47,164 nucleotides of DNA, from the NCBI GenBank assembly GCA_902761345.1, contig CACWKD010000004.1:1-47164 (forward strand), in the 5' to 3' direction. Positions 23,383-32,077 of this stretch are shown here, one piece after another. Position numbers and translations under genes: made by a program. The stretch is from an uncultured Ruminococcus sp. GTDB taxonomy: Bacteria > Bacillota > Clostridia > Oscillospirales > Acutalibacteraceae. Positions within the stretch are counted from its first letter, which is position 1. Each line of letters starts with the position of its first letter. The notes under the pieces were generated by a model. It searched no databases and was not told where the DNA came from. It was given only the letters and a program-made list of their open reading frames with translations.

Positions 23383-24867
23383 ATGATTACTGATTCCGAA
23401 AAACTTCACGAAGAATGCGGCGTGTTTGGTGTGTTTGGCAGTGAAACGACCGATGTTTCTTCAACTGTATATTACGGGCTTTTCGCACTTCAGCACCGTG
23501 GTCAAGAGGGCTGCGGTATTGCAATTAATGACGAAGGTGTAATTACCTCATATAAAGACATAGGTCTTGTAAACGATGTGTTTACACATGATGTTCTTAA
23601 AAAGCTTGGCGAGGGCAATATGGCTATCGGTCATGTGCGTTACGGTACGACAGGCTCAAACGACAGAAACAATGTACAGCCTATTGTTGTAAATCATGTT
23701 AAAGGAAGAATGGCGCTTGCTCATAACGGCAATCTCGTAAATTCAGCAGATCTCAGAGAGAAACTGGAGCTTGAAGGTTCTATTTTCCATACGACAAGCG
23801 ATACGGAGGTTATCTCCTATGCGATTACTAAGGAAAGAATAAACTGCGACTCCATAGAAGAGGCAGTAAACCGCGCTATGTATAAGATAGACGGCGCATA
23901 TTCTCTTGTGGTAATGTCACCTGCAAAGCTGATTGCGGCGAGAGATCCGAGAGGTTTCCGCCCGCTGTGCTACGGCAAGACCGAGGACGGAAGATATATT
24001 GTTGCCTCTGAAAGCTGTGCCCTTGACGCAGTAAGCGCGAAATTTATTCGTGATATTGATCCGGGCGAGATAGTTGTTTTTAACGATGAGGGCATAACGT
24101 CTATCAGAGATCACTGCGGTACGGCAGACAGCGCTTTGTGTATATTTGAATATATCTATTTTGCAAGACCCGATTCGAGAGTTGACGGTGTAAACGTACA
24201 TCAGGCGAGAATAAGGGCAGGCGAACTTCTCGCAAAGGCTCACCCTGTTGACGCAGATATAGTAATAGGCGTGCCTGATTCGGGACTTGACGCAGCGGTA
24301 GGATATGCAAGAGCGTCGGGCATTCCGTACGGTATCGGCTTCATTAAGAATAAATATATAGGAAGAACATTTATCTCCCCTGGGCAGGAGTCCAGAGAAG
24401 ATAAGGTAAAAATAAAGCTTAACCCTATATCGGAAGTGGTAAAGGGCAAGAGAATAGTAATGATAGACGATTCTATCGTAAGAGGTACGACAAGCGCAAG
24501 GATAGTTCGTCTTGTGCGTGAGGCAGGAGCAAAAGAGGTTCATGTAAGAATTTCCGCACCGCCGTTTGTAAGTCCATGCTATTACGGAGTTGATATTGAC
24601 TCAAAGGATAAGCTTATTGCCTGTAAGCACACGATCCCCGAGATCGCAGAAATAATCGGAGCGGATTCACTCGGTTATCTTTCCCGTGGGGACGTAACAA
24701 AGCTTGCAGACGGGGGAAGCTGCACGGGATTTTGCTGTGCTTGCTTTGACGGAGAATATCCGACAAGTATTCCCAAGGGCAACGGAAAGAATAAATTTGA
24801 ACAGAAGATAGATAAGACCAAAAAGAAATCTAAAACAAAGGATGATACAAATGAAGAGCAGCAGTGA
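23383..24867 (+). CDS. purF: amidophosphoribosyltransferase PurF
   Basis: A 494-residue enzyme that makes 5-phosphoribosylamine from PRPP and glutamine, the committed step. The N-terminal nucleophile is Cys12 in EECGVFG, after an 11-residue propeptide as in Bacillus, which must be removed. The glutaminase domain is followed by the PRTase domain with the PRPP loop IVMIDDSIVRGTTS. Cysteines in CIFEYIYF, LIACKHT and GSCTGFCCACFD fit the Bacillus-type 4Fe-4S cluster. The tail is a Lys-rich extension (KTKKKSKTKDDTNEEQ) not needed for catalysis. SD CAGGAG precedes the ATG. Its end overlaps purM by 17 bp. Confidence 0.97.
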   Translation: MITDSEKLHEECGVFGVFGSETTDVSSTVYYGLFALQHRGQEGCGIAINDEGVITSYKDIGLVNDVFTHDVLKKLGEGNMAIGHVRYGTTGSNDRNNVQPIVVNHVKGRMALAHNGNLVNSADLREKLELEGSIFHTTSDTEVISYAITKERINCDSIEEAVNRAMYKIDGAYSLVVMSPAKLIAARDPRGFRPLCYGKTEDGRYIVASESCALDAVSAKFIRDIDPGEIVVFNDEGITSIRDHCGTADSALCIFEYIYFARPDSRVDGVNVHQARIRAGELLAKAHPVDADIVIGVPDSGLDAAVGYARASGIPYGIGFIKNKYIGRTFISPGQESREDKVKIKLNPISEVVKGKRIVMIDDSIVRGTTSARIVRLVREAGAKEVHVRISAPPFVSPCYYGVDIDSKDKLIACKHTIPEIAEIIGADSLGYLSRGDVTKLADGGSCTGFCCACFDGEYPTSIPKGNGKNKFEQKIDKTKKKSKTKDDTNEEQQ

Positions 24868-25888
24868 AAGCTATAAGGCAGCAGGCGTTGATATTACGGC
24901 AGGCTACAAAGCGGTTGAACTGATGAAGAGCCACATCGCAAAAACAATGACAAGCGGCGTTGTTTCCGATATAGGCGGCTTTGGCGGATTGTTTGAGCTT
25001 GACGTTACAGGTATGGAAAGACCTGTTTTGGTAAGCGGTACGGACGGCGTAGGCACAAAGCTTAAAATGGCTTTTCTTATGGATAAGCACGACACAGTAG
25101 GTATAGACTGTGTTGCAATGTGCGTAAACGATATAATCTGCTGCGGGGCAAAGCCGCTGTTTTTCCTTGATTATATCGCCTGCGGAAAGAATGTTCCCGA
25201 AAAAATAGAGGCAATAGTTAAGGGTGTTGCAGAGGGCTGCGTACAGTCGGGCTGTGCTTTGATAGGCGGCGAAACTGCCGAAATGCCCGGTTTCTATCCC
25301 GTAGACGAATACGACCTCGCAGGTTATTCGACAGGTGTTGTTGACCGCGGCAAAATCCTTGACAAGACATCTGTTACAGAGGGCGACGTAATAGTTGCGC
25401 TCCCGTCAAGCGGCGTACATTCAAACGGTTTTTCTCTTGTGAGAAAGGTGTTTGATGTTGAAAATTCTGATATAAAATCCCCCGTAGAGGAGTTGGGCGG
25501 CAAGTCGATAGGCGAAACTCTCCTTACTCCTACAAAAATCTATGTTAAGCCTATGCTTGCGCTCTTTGAGCAGGTAAAGGTCAAGGCTGTATCGCATATA
25601 ACGGGCGGCGGTTTCTATGAGAATATCCCGAGAAGTCTGCCGACAGGCTTTAGTGCGAAAATTAAGAAGAGCGATGTGAGAATACTCCCGATATTTAAGC
25701 TTATCCAAAAGACGGGCGATATCCCCGAAAGAGATATGTTCAACACATTTAATATGGGTGTCGGAATGATAGCTGTTGTGGCTAAAGAGAACGCAGAAAA
25801 GGCTTTGGAGGTACTCAAAGCACAGGGCGAGGACGCTTATGTTATAGGCGAGGTTGTAAAGAGTGACGAGGGAGTAATAATAGAATAA
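24851..25888 (+). CDS. purM: AIR synthetase PurM
   Basis: A 345-residue ATP-dependent cyclase that converts FGAM to aminoimidazole ribonucleotide. Recognised by YKAAGVDITAGYKAVELMKS, VSGTDGVGTKLKMAF, DCVAMCVNDI, LIGGETAEMPGFY and HITGGGFYENIPR. It is about the usual length. The start is the ATG at 24851, within the purF coding end, preceded by AAAGGA; an ATG at 24842 is nearly inside that SD. Translation is probably coupled to purF. Confidence 0.96.
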   Translation: MKSSSESYKAAGVDITAGYKAVELMKSHIAKTMTSGVVSDIGGFGGLFELDVTGMERPVLVSGTDGVGTKLKMAFLMDKHDTVGIDCVAMCVNDIICCGAKPLFFLDYIACGKNVPEKIEAIVKGVAEGCVQSGCALIGGETAEMPGFYPVDEYDLAGYSTGVVDRGKILDKTSVTEGDVIVALPSSGVHSNGFSLVRKVFDVENSDIKSPVEELGGKSIGETLLTPTKIYVKPMLALFEQVKVKAVSHITGGGFYENIPRSLPTGFSAKIKKSDVRILPIFKLIQKTGDIPERDMFNTFNMGVGMIAVVAKENAEKALEVLKAQGEDAYVIGEVVKSDEGVIIE

Positions 25889-25907
25889 TTTCCATGAGGT
25901 GTACTCA

Positions 25908-26522
25908 ATGAGTAACGATAAGATCAAGATAGCCGTTTTCGTTTCGGGCGGCGGCACAAACCTGCAGGCTCTTATAGATAAGCAGAAAAGCGGAGTTATA
26001 GGCAGCGGAGAGATATGTCTTGTTGTTTCAAATAACCCGAACGCTTATGCGCTTGAGAGAGCCAAAAAAGCAGGAATAAAGACGGAGATAGTTTCGAGAA
26101 AGGAATGCGCAGACCAGAGAGAGTTTGAGGATAAGCTTATTTCTCTGATAAAGGAGAATAAAATCGAGCTTATAGTTCTTGCGGGGTTTATGTGTATTCT
26201 CAGCGAGAGATTTACGTCTAAATATCCCAAGAGAATAATCAATGTTCACCCCTCGCTTATTCCGTCATTCTGCGGCAAGGGCTTTTACGGACTGAATGTT
26301 CACAAAGCAGCTCTCGATTACGGAGTTAAGGTGACAGGCGCAACCGTACATTTTGTAAACGAGATACCCGACGGCGGCGAGATAATAATGCAGAAGGCGG
26401 TTGAAGTTAAGGACGGCGATACACCCGAGGTTCTCCAAAAAAGAGTAATGGTAAATGCCGAGTGGATAATACTTCCGCAGGCTGTTGAGAAGGTCAGCAG
26501 ACAAATGCTTGACAAGGATTAA
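25908..26522 (+). CDS. purN: GAR transformylase PurN
   Basis: A 204-residue folate-dependent glycinamide ribonucleotide formyltransferase. The fold and catalytic residues are present: AVFVSGGGTNLQALID, LAGFMCILS, NVHPSLIPSFCGKGFYG (catalytic Asn and His), VTGATVHFVNEIPDGG (catalytic Asp). It uses 10-formyl-THF, which Fhs at the end of this cluster can make. SD GAGGTG precedes the ATG at 25908; the in-frame GTG at 25899 is part of that SD. Confidence 0.96.
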   Translation: MSNDKIKIAVFVSGGGTNLQALIDKQKSGVIGSGEICLVVSNNPNAYALERAKKAGIKTEIVSRKECADQREFEDKLISLIKENKIELIVLAGFMCILSERFTSKYPKRIINVHPSLIPSFCGKGFYGLNVHKAALDYGVKVTGATVHFVNEIPDGGEIIMQKAVEVKDGDTPEVLQKRVMVNAEWIILPQAVEKVSRQMLDKD

Positions 26523-26536
26523 AGGAGTATAATGCT

Positions 26537-27253
26537 ATGGACGTATATAAGACATACGATATAGGGGAGCTGATAAACGGCAACCCCTATGTAGGCAGAG
26601 GTATCGTAATGGGAAAATCCGAGGACGGTACAAAGGCAGTTACAGCATATTTTATAATGGGCAGAAGTGAGAACAGCCGCAACCGTGTTTTTGTTGAGAA
26701 CGGCGACGAGGTTATCATACACCCGTTTGACGCAAGCAAGGTTGAAGACCCTTCGCTTATAATATATTCACCTATCAGAAAGATAGACAACAAGCTTATC
26801 GTTACAAACGGCGATCAGACAGACACTATCTATGACTTTATTGCGGGGGGCAAGACTTTTGAAGAGGCTCTCGACACACGCTGCTTTGAACCCGATCCGC
26901 CGAACTGGACTCCGAGAATAAGCGGTATGTTTACATTCGGCGATAAGCTTACATACAAGATGAGTATTTTAAAGAGCGCAGACGCAGAGGGTACGGAGTG
27001 TAACCGTTACACTTACTCTTACAATTCCCTTAACGGTATAGGTCATTTTATCCATACTTATGTAACGGACGGAAACCCGATACCTACATTTATGGGCGAG
27101 CCTGAGAGAGTTGCAATTCCGAACGATATAGACGAGTTTACAAGCAAGATATGGAGTAATCTCAACGAGCAGAATAAAATCTCTATCTATGTTAGGTATA
27201 TCGACCTTGCAACAGGCGAGTGCGATAATAGAATGATAAATAAAAATCAGTGA
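26537..27253 (+). CDS. PurO-type IMP cyclohydrolase
   Basis: A 238-residue protein of the IMP cyclohydrolase-like family first known from archaeal PurO: NPYVGRGIVMGKSEDGTKAV at the start, SENSRNRVF, DPSLIIYSPIRK, and a middle with TPRISGMF. The activity would be closure of FAICAR to IMP, the last step. The gene lies in the purine operon 14 bp after purN, and the partner enzyme at 29258 lacks its own cyclohydrolase domain, so the assignment is well supported by context. I leave the symbol blank since bacterial members are usually unnamed. Confidence 0.85.
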   Translation: MDVYKTYDIGELINGNPYVGRGIVMGKSEDGTKAVTAYFIMGRSENSRNRVFVENGDEVIIHPFDASKVEDPSLIIYSPIRKIDNKLIVTNGDQTDTIYDFIAGGKTFEEALDTRCFEPDPPNWTPRISGMFTFGDKLTYKMSILKSADAEGTECNRYTYSYNSLNGIGHFIHTYVTDGNPIPTFMGEPERVAIPNDIDEFTSKIWSNLNEQNKISIYVRYIDLATGECDNRMINKNQ

Positions 27254-27267
27254 AAGGAAAGCCGATT

Positions 27268-28704
27268 ATGACAGCGAATAAAGAAAGCTATATTTCACCG
27301 TTTTCCACAAGATACGCAAGTGGGGAAATGCAGTATGTATTTTCCGAGAAGTTCAAGTTCACAACTTGGCACAGACTTTGGATCGCACTTGCAAAGGCTG
27401 AGCAGAAAATGGGTCTTGATATCACAGACGAACAGATAGAGGAGCTTGAAAAGTACAGAGATATTGTAGATTTTGAAACGGCAGAGGCAAGAGAAAAGGT
27501 AGTTCGTCACGATGTAATGTCGCACGTTTACGCTTACGGTAAACAATGTCCGAAGGCTATGCCGATAATTCACCTCGGAGCAACATCGTGCTATGTAGGC
27601 GATAACACAGACGTTATCATTTTAAGAGAAGCGTCTAAGATCGTGCTTAAAAAGGCAGCTCAGGTAATAAAGAACTTATCTGTATTTGCAGAACAGTATA
27701 AGTCTTTGCCATGCCTTGCTTACACACATCTCCAGCCTGCGCAGCTTACAACGGTAGGCAAGAGAGCAACACTCTGGATGTATGAGCTTATTCAGGATAT
27801 AGAAAATCTTGAGTTCCAGCTTTCCAACTTAAAGCTTTTAGGCTCAAAGGGTACAACCGGTACACAGGCAAGCTTTATGGAGCTTTTCGAGGGCGATCAG
27901 GAAAAGGTTAAAATGGTTGAAAAGCTCATAGCAGAGGAATTAGGCTTTGAAAAGTGCGTGGCTGTATCGGGTCAGACTTATTCAAGAAAAACAGACGCAT
28001 ACTTCCTTGCGGCTTTGTCGGGATTTGCTCAGAGTGCGTATAAATTCTCAAACGACCTCAGAATACTCCAGTCATTCGAGGAAATGGAAGAGCCTTTCGA
28101 GAAAAATCAGATCGGTTCGTCCGCTATGCCGTATAAGCGTAATCCGATGAGAAGCGAGCGTATATCTTCGCTTGCAAGATACGTTATTGTCGATTATCTC
28201 AACCCTGCGCTCACAGCAGGTACACAGTGGTTTGAGAGAACTCTTGACGACAGCGCAAATAAGAGAATTTCCGTTGCGGAGGCGTTCCTTGCAGTTGATT
28301 CCATTCTTAATATATATATCAATATCACAAGCGGTCTTGTCGTATATGATAAAGTCGTTACAAGACGTGTAATGGAAAAGCTCCCGTTTATGGCTACCGA
28401 AAACATTATGATGAAGAGCGTAAAGAACGGAGGAAACCGTCAGGAGCTGCACGAGCTTTTAAGAGTACATTCTCATGCGGCTGCCGCAAAGGTAAAGCTT
28501 GAGGGCGGAGCAAACGACCTTATCGACAGAATTGCAGCAGACCCTGCATTCCCTGTAACAAAGGAAGAAATAGAGAGCGAGCTTGACCCGATACTCTATG
28601 TAGGCAGAAGTGTTACACAGGTAGAGGAGTTCATCGAAAGTGAAGTAAAGCCCGTACTCGACAGATTGTATACAGATGAGATAAAGTCCGAGCTTAAAGT
28701 ATAA
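27268..28704 (+). CDS. purB: adenylosuccinate lyase PurB
   Basis: A 478-residue member of the fumarase/aspartase superfamily that removes fumarate from SAICAR and from adenylosuccinate. Signature GSSAMPYKRNPMRSERISSL holds the mobile catalytic loop; HDVMSHVYAYG, LGATSCYVGDNTD and THLQPAQ are the other conserved regions. SD GAAAGGAAAG precedes the ATG at 27268; six in-frame upstream codons overlap the previous gene. It is 14 bp after the IMP cyclohydrolase. Confidence 0.97.
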   Translation: MTANKESYISPFSTRYASGEMQYVFSEKFKFTTWHRLWIALAKAEQKMGLDITDEQIEELEKYRDIVDFETAEAREKVVRHDVMSHVYAYGKQCPKAMPIIHLGATSCYVGDNTDVIILREASKIVLKKAAQVIKNLSVFAEQYKSLPCLAYTHLQPAQLTTVGKRATLWMYELIQDIENLEFQLSNLKLLGSKGTTGTQASFMELFEGDQEKVKMVEKLIAEELGFEKCVAVSGQTYSRKTDAYFLAALSGFAQSAYKFSNDLRILQSFEEMEEPFEKNQIGSSAMPYKRNPMRSERISSLARYVIVDYLNPALTAGTQWFERTLDDSANKRISVAEAFLAVDSILNIYINITSGLVVYDKVVTRRVMEKLPFMATENIMMKSVKNGGNRQELHELLRVHSHAAAAKVKLEGGANDLIDRIAADPAFPVTKEEIESELDPILYVGRSVTQVEEFIESEVKPVLDRLYTDEIKSELKV

Positions 28705-28713
28705 GGTGATAAA

Positions 28714-29232
28714 ATGAGAGAGCTTGAAACCGAGAGATTAAGACTTCGCAGACTTTGTAAAGATGATGCACAGGCGATGTTCAACAACTGGGCGAGTAAT
28801 CCGAATGTTACAAAATACTTGGAGTGGCAGCCACACGAAAATATTGACGTAACAAAAGCATATCTTGATTATATTTTACCCGAATATGATAAACCGGACT
28901 GTTACCGCTGGGGAATAGAGAGAAAATCAGACGGCATTCTTATGGGCGCGATAGATGTTGTAAGATTTAAGAAAGGCTGCCCGGTAATCGGTTACTCCTC
29001 GGGCGAAAGCTTTTGGGGCAACGGCTATATGACGGAAGCGTGCAAAGCGGTTATAGAGGAGCTTTTTGCAGACGGATACAAAACTATTTTTATAAGCGCT
29101 ATGAAAGACAATATCGGCAGTAATCGTGTGATTGAGAAGTGCGGTTTTAAGTTTGTAAAGAGTATAGAAGAAAAAATGTCATACTGTAAGCCCGAGATAG
29201 TAACAAAAAACTATTATCGTTTAGACAGATAA
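28714..29232 (+). CDS. GNAT family N-acetyltransferase (RimJ/RimL type)
   Basis: A 172-residue acetyltransferase: ETERLRLRRLCKDDAQAMFN at the start, WGIERKSDGILMGAIDVV in the core, GYMTEACKAVIEELF for the acetyl-CoA loop region and SNRVIEKCGFKFV near the end. The substrate is unknown. SD AAGGTG nine bp after purB and close spacing to the next gene make it part of the purine operon, which is not its usual company. It may modify an amino group of a metabolite or protein; nothing ties it to purines by sequence. Confidence 0.9.
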   Translation: MRELETERLRLRRLCKDDAQAMFNNWASNPNVTKYLEWQPHENIDVTKAYLDYILPEYDKPDCYRWGIERKSDGILMGAIDVVRFKKGCPVIGYSSGESFWGNGYMTEACKAVIEELFADGYKTIFISAMKDNIGSNRVIEKCGFKFVKSIEEKMSYCKPEIVTKNYYRLDR

Positions 29233-29257
29233 TTACGATTTGAAAGGAATGATACCT

Positions 29258-30442
29258 TTGAAAGAATTTGAGTTAAAATACGGCTGTAACCCTAATCAGA
29301 AGCCGTCAAGGATATTTATGTCAAACGGAGAAGATCTCCCGATCGAGATACTTAACGGCAAGCCCGGTTACATCAACTTCCTTGACGCATTCAACAGCTA
29401 TCAGCTTGTTAAAGAGATAAAAGAGGCAACAGGTCTTTGCGCTGCAACGTCCTTTAAGCACGTTAGTCCGACATCGGCAGCAGTCGGAAGAAAACTTAGC
29501 GATAAGCTTAAAAAGGCTTGTTTTGTAGATGATATAGAGGGTCTTGACGATTCTCCGCTTGCTTGCGCTTATGCAAGAGCAAGGGGTACAGACAGAATGT
29601 CGTCCTTCGGTGACTGGATCGCTTTAAGTGATGTGTGCGATGTAACAACAGCAACAATCATCAAGAGAGAAGTGTCCGACGGCATAATCGCGCCGGGGTA
29701 TACGGACGAGGCTTTGGAGATACTTAAATCAAAGAAAAAGGGCAATTACAATATTGTAAAGATAGACGAGAGCTACACTCCCGACCCGGTAGAGCGTAAG
29801 CAGGTATACGGCATTACATTTGAGCAGGGCAGAAACGAGTTCAAGATAAACAATGAACTTTTGGAGAATATTGTGACCGATAACAAGAATATCCCCGATG
29901 ATTCTAAGATAGATTTGATTATCGCGCTTATCACTCTCAAATACACACAGTCAAATTCCGTATGTTTTGCAGTTGACGGACAGGCAATAGGAGTAGGAGC
30001 AGGACAGCAGTCAAGAATACACTGCACACGTCTTGCAGGAAACAAGGCTGATATATGGCATCTTCGCCAGCACGATAAGGTGCTTAACCTGCCTTTCCTT
30101 GATACTTTAGGCAGACCCGACAGAGATAATGTTATAGATGTATATATTTCCGATGACGATGAGGACGTACTGGGCGATGATGTATGGCAGCAGTACTTTA
30201 AGGTAAAGCCCGAGCCGCTTACACGTGAGGAGAAGAAGTCATATCTCTCACAGATAACAGGCGTATCTTTGGGTAGTGACGCATTCTTCCCGTTTGGAGA
30301 TAACATTGAGAGAGCAAGAAGAAGCGGTGTAAGCTATATTGCGCAGCCGGGCGGTTCTATTCGTGACGATAATGTAATAGAGGCCTGCAACAAGTATGAT
30401 TTGGCTATGGTATTCACAAAGATGAGATTGTTCCATCATTAA
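29258..30442 (+). CDS. AICAR transformylase, stand-alone (PurH C-terminal domain type)
   Basis: About 394 residues with homology to the AICAR formyltransferase half of PurH: KYGCNPNQKPSRIF, KHVSPTSAAVG (catalytic Lys-His), AYARARGTDRMSSFGDW, GVGAGQQSRIHCTRLA, FPFGDNIERARRSGVSYIAQPGGS and a C-terminal MVFTKMRLFHH. The IMP cyclohydrolase half of ordinary PurH (about 200 residues) is absent; a PurO-type protein in the operon supplies it. The start is placed at the TTG at 29258, nine bases after AAAGGA; an ATG at 29249 abuts that SD, and a TTG at 29240 precedes it. Confidence 0.92.
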   Translation: MKEFELKYGCNPNQKPSRIFMSNGEDLPIEILNGKPGYINFLDAFNSYQLVKEIKEATGLCAATSFKHVSPTSAAVGRKLSDKLKKACFVDDIEGLDDSPLACAYARARGTDRMSSFGDWIALSDVCDVTTATIIKREVSDGIIAPGYTDEALEILKSKKKGNYNIVKIDESYTPDPVERKQVYGITFEQGRNEFKINNELLENIVTDNKNIPDDSKIDLIIALITLKYTQSNSVCFAVDGQAIGVGAGQQSRIHCTRLAGNKADIWHLRQHDKVLNLPFLDTLGRPDRDNVIDVYISDDDEDVLGDDVWQQYFKVKPEPLTREEKKSYLSQITGVSLGSDAFFPFGDNIERARRSGVSYIAQPGGSIRDDNVIEACNKYDLAMVFTKMRLFHH

Positions 30443-30768
30443 TTTCAGAAATTTCCGTACAGATACGGTTAGGGCAATCGCACGAACAACTAATAAAATT
30501 ATGACAAAGTAAATAAATTTTAAAGTTTTTTGCCAAGCTTTTTTTCAAAAAAGCGGCGAGGGTTTGGGGCGAGCAGCCCCAAATGCTCCACTCAGCGGAG
30601 AGGGGGGCAAACAAAGCTATATTATTACATTGAACTTTGAAGGGGGGAGAACCTGCTGACAGTGGTTCTCCCCCATGCAATAAGTCGGATTACTTATAAA
30701 ATTAGTCTGAATTGTAGATAGTATTTCCGAAACACAACATCTGACATAAAGAAACGGAGGTTATTCCT
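30443..30768. repeat. gene-free stretch with several hairpins
   Basis: Holds TTTGGGGC/GCCCCAAA (30563-30583), an A/T-rich TTTTTTT/AAAAAA hairpin near 30536-30551, and GGGGGAGAACC/GGTTCTCCCCC (30643-30674), the same motif as the terminator at 8087. No ORF. The first hairpins may partly terminate the upstream purine transcript; I see no convincing promoter before purD. Confidence 0.6.
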
Positions 30769-32043
30769 ATGAAAATAATGGTGATAGGCGGCGGCGGACG
30801 TGAGCACGCTATTATCAAGAAGTTGAAAGAAAACAAGCAGGTAAGCCTTATTTACGCGCTCCCCGGAAACGGCGGCATTGCAAAGGACGCAGAGTGCGTT
30901 GATATCGGCGCTAAGGATATCCCGAAAATCGTTGAATTTGCAAAGGATAACAATGTAGAGTTTGCAGTTGTAGCGCCCGATGATCCGCTGGTGCTCGGAG
31001 CTGTTGACGCACTTGAGGACGCAGGTATTCCCTGTTTCGGGCCTAAAGCAAATGCAGCAATAATTGAGGGCAGCAAGGTTTTTTCAAAGAACCTTATGAA
31101 AAACTTTAACATTCCTACAGCAAAATACGAGGTCTTTGACGACATGGAAAAGGCTCTTAACTACATTAAAACTGCTCCCATTCCTACTGTTATCAAAGCA
31201 GACGGTCTTGCGCTCGGTAAGGGCGTTATCATCGCCGAAACAAGAGAGGACGCAGAAAATGCCGTAAAGTCGATGATGCAGGATAAAATTTTCGGAGAGA
31301 GCGGCAGCCGTGTAGTTATAGAGGAGTTCTTAACAGGCCCCGAGGTGTCTGTACTTTCATTTACAGACGGAAAAACTATTATCCCTATGGTTTCAAGTAT
31401 GGATCACAAACGCGCTCTTGACGGCGATAAGGGACTTAATACGGGCGGTATGGGTACTGTTGCGCCAAACCCGTACTATACAAAAGAAGTAGCAGACGAG
31501 TGTATGGAGAAGATATTCCTGCCGACTATCAAGGCTATGTCATCTCTTGACAGACCATTCAAAGGCTGTTTGTACTTTGGTCTTATGATCACAAAGGACG
31601 GCCCGAAAGTAATTGAGTATAACTGCCGCTTCGGTGATCCCGAAACACAGGTAGTATTGCCGCTTTTGGAGAGTGACTTGTTTGAAATTATGCGCGCAAC
31701 TGCAGAGGAAAGACTTGACGAGATCGAAGTTAAATTTGCAGACAAGAGCGCATGCTGTGTAGTTTTGGCGTCAAACGGTTATCCTAAAGCTTATGAAAAG
31801 GGCTTTGAAATAAAGATAGGAGAGCTTGCCGATAACGCTAACTTCTATATCGCAGGCGCAAAGCTTGACGAGAATGGAAAGCTCCTCACAAACGGCGGAC
31901 GTGTTCTCAATGTCGTTGCAACGGCTGATGATCTCGAACAGGCAATAAAGAACGCTTACAAAGCAGCAGAGAATATTACATTTGATAATGCATACTGCCG
32001 CAAGGATATTGGACAGAGGGCGCTTCAGGCACTCAAAAAATAA
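30769..32043 (+). CDS. purD: GAR synthetase PurD
   Basis: A 424-residue ATP-grasp ligase that couples phosphoribosylamine and glycine. Recognised by MVIGGGGREHAI, LPGNGG, APDDPLVLG, the ATP-grasp IKADGLALGKGVIIA, and LNTGGMGTVAPNPYYT. It has standard length. SD ACGGAGG lies nine bases before the ATG. Followed after 34 bp by purL. Confidence 0.97.
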   Translation: MKIMVIGGGGREHAIIKKLKENKQVSLIYALPGNGGIAKDAECVDIGAKDIPKIVEFAKDNNVEFAVVAPDDPLVLGAVDALEDAGIPCFGPKANAAIIEGSKVFSKNLMKNFNIPTAKYEVFDDMEKALNYIKTAPIPTVIKADGLALGKGVIIAETREDAENAVKSMMQDKIFGESGSRVVIEEFLTGPEVSVLSFTDGKTIIPMVSSMDHKRALDGDKGLNTGGMGTVAPNPYYTKEVADECMEKIFLPTIKAMSSLDRPFKGCLYFGLMITKDGPKVIEYNCRFGDPETQVVLPLLESDLFEIMRATAEERLDEIEVKFADKSACCVVLASNGYPKAYEKGFEIKIGELADNANFYIAGAKLDENGKLLTNGGRVLNVVATADDLEQAIKNAYKAAENITFDNAYCRKDIGQRALQALKK

Positions 32044-32077
32044 TTGGATTCACAATTTTACTTAGGAGGAATCCCTA

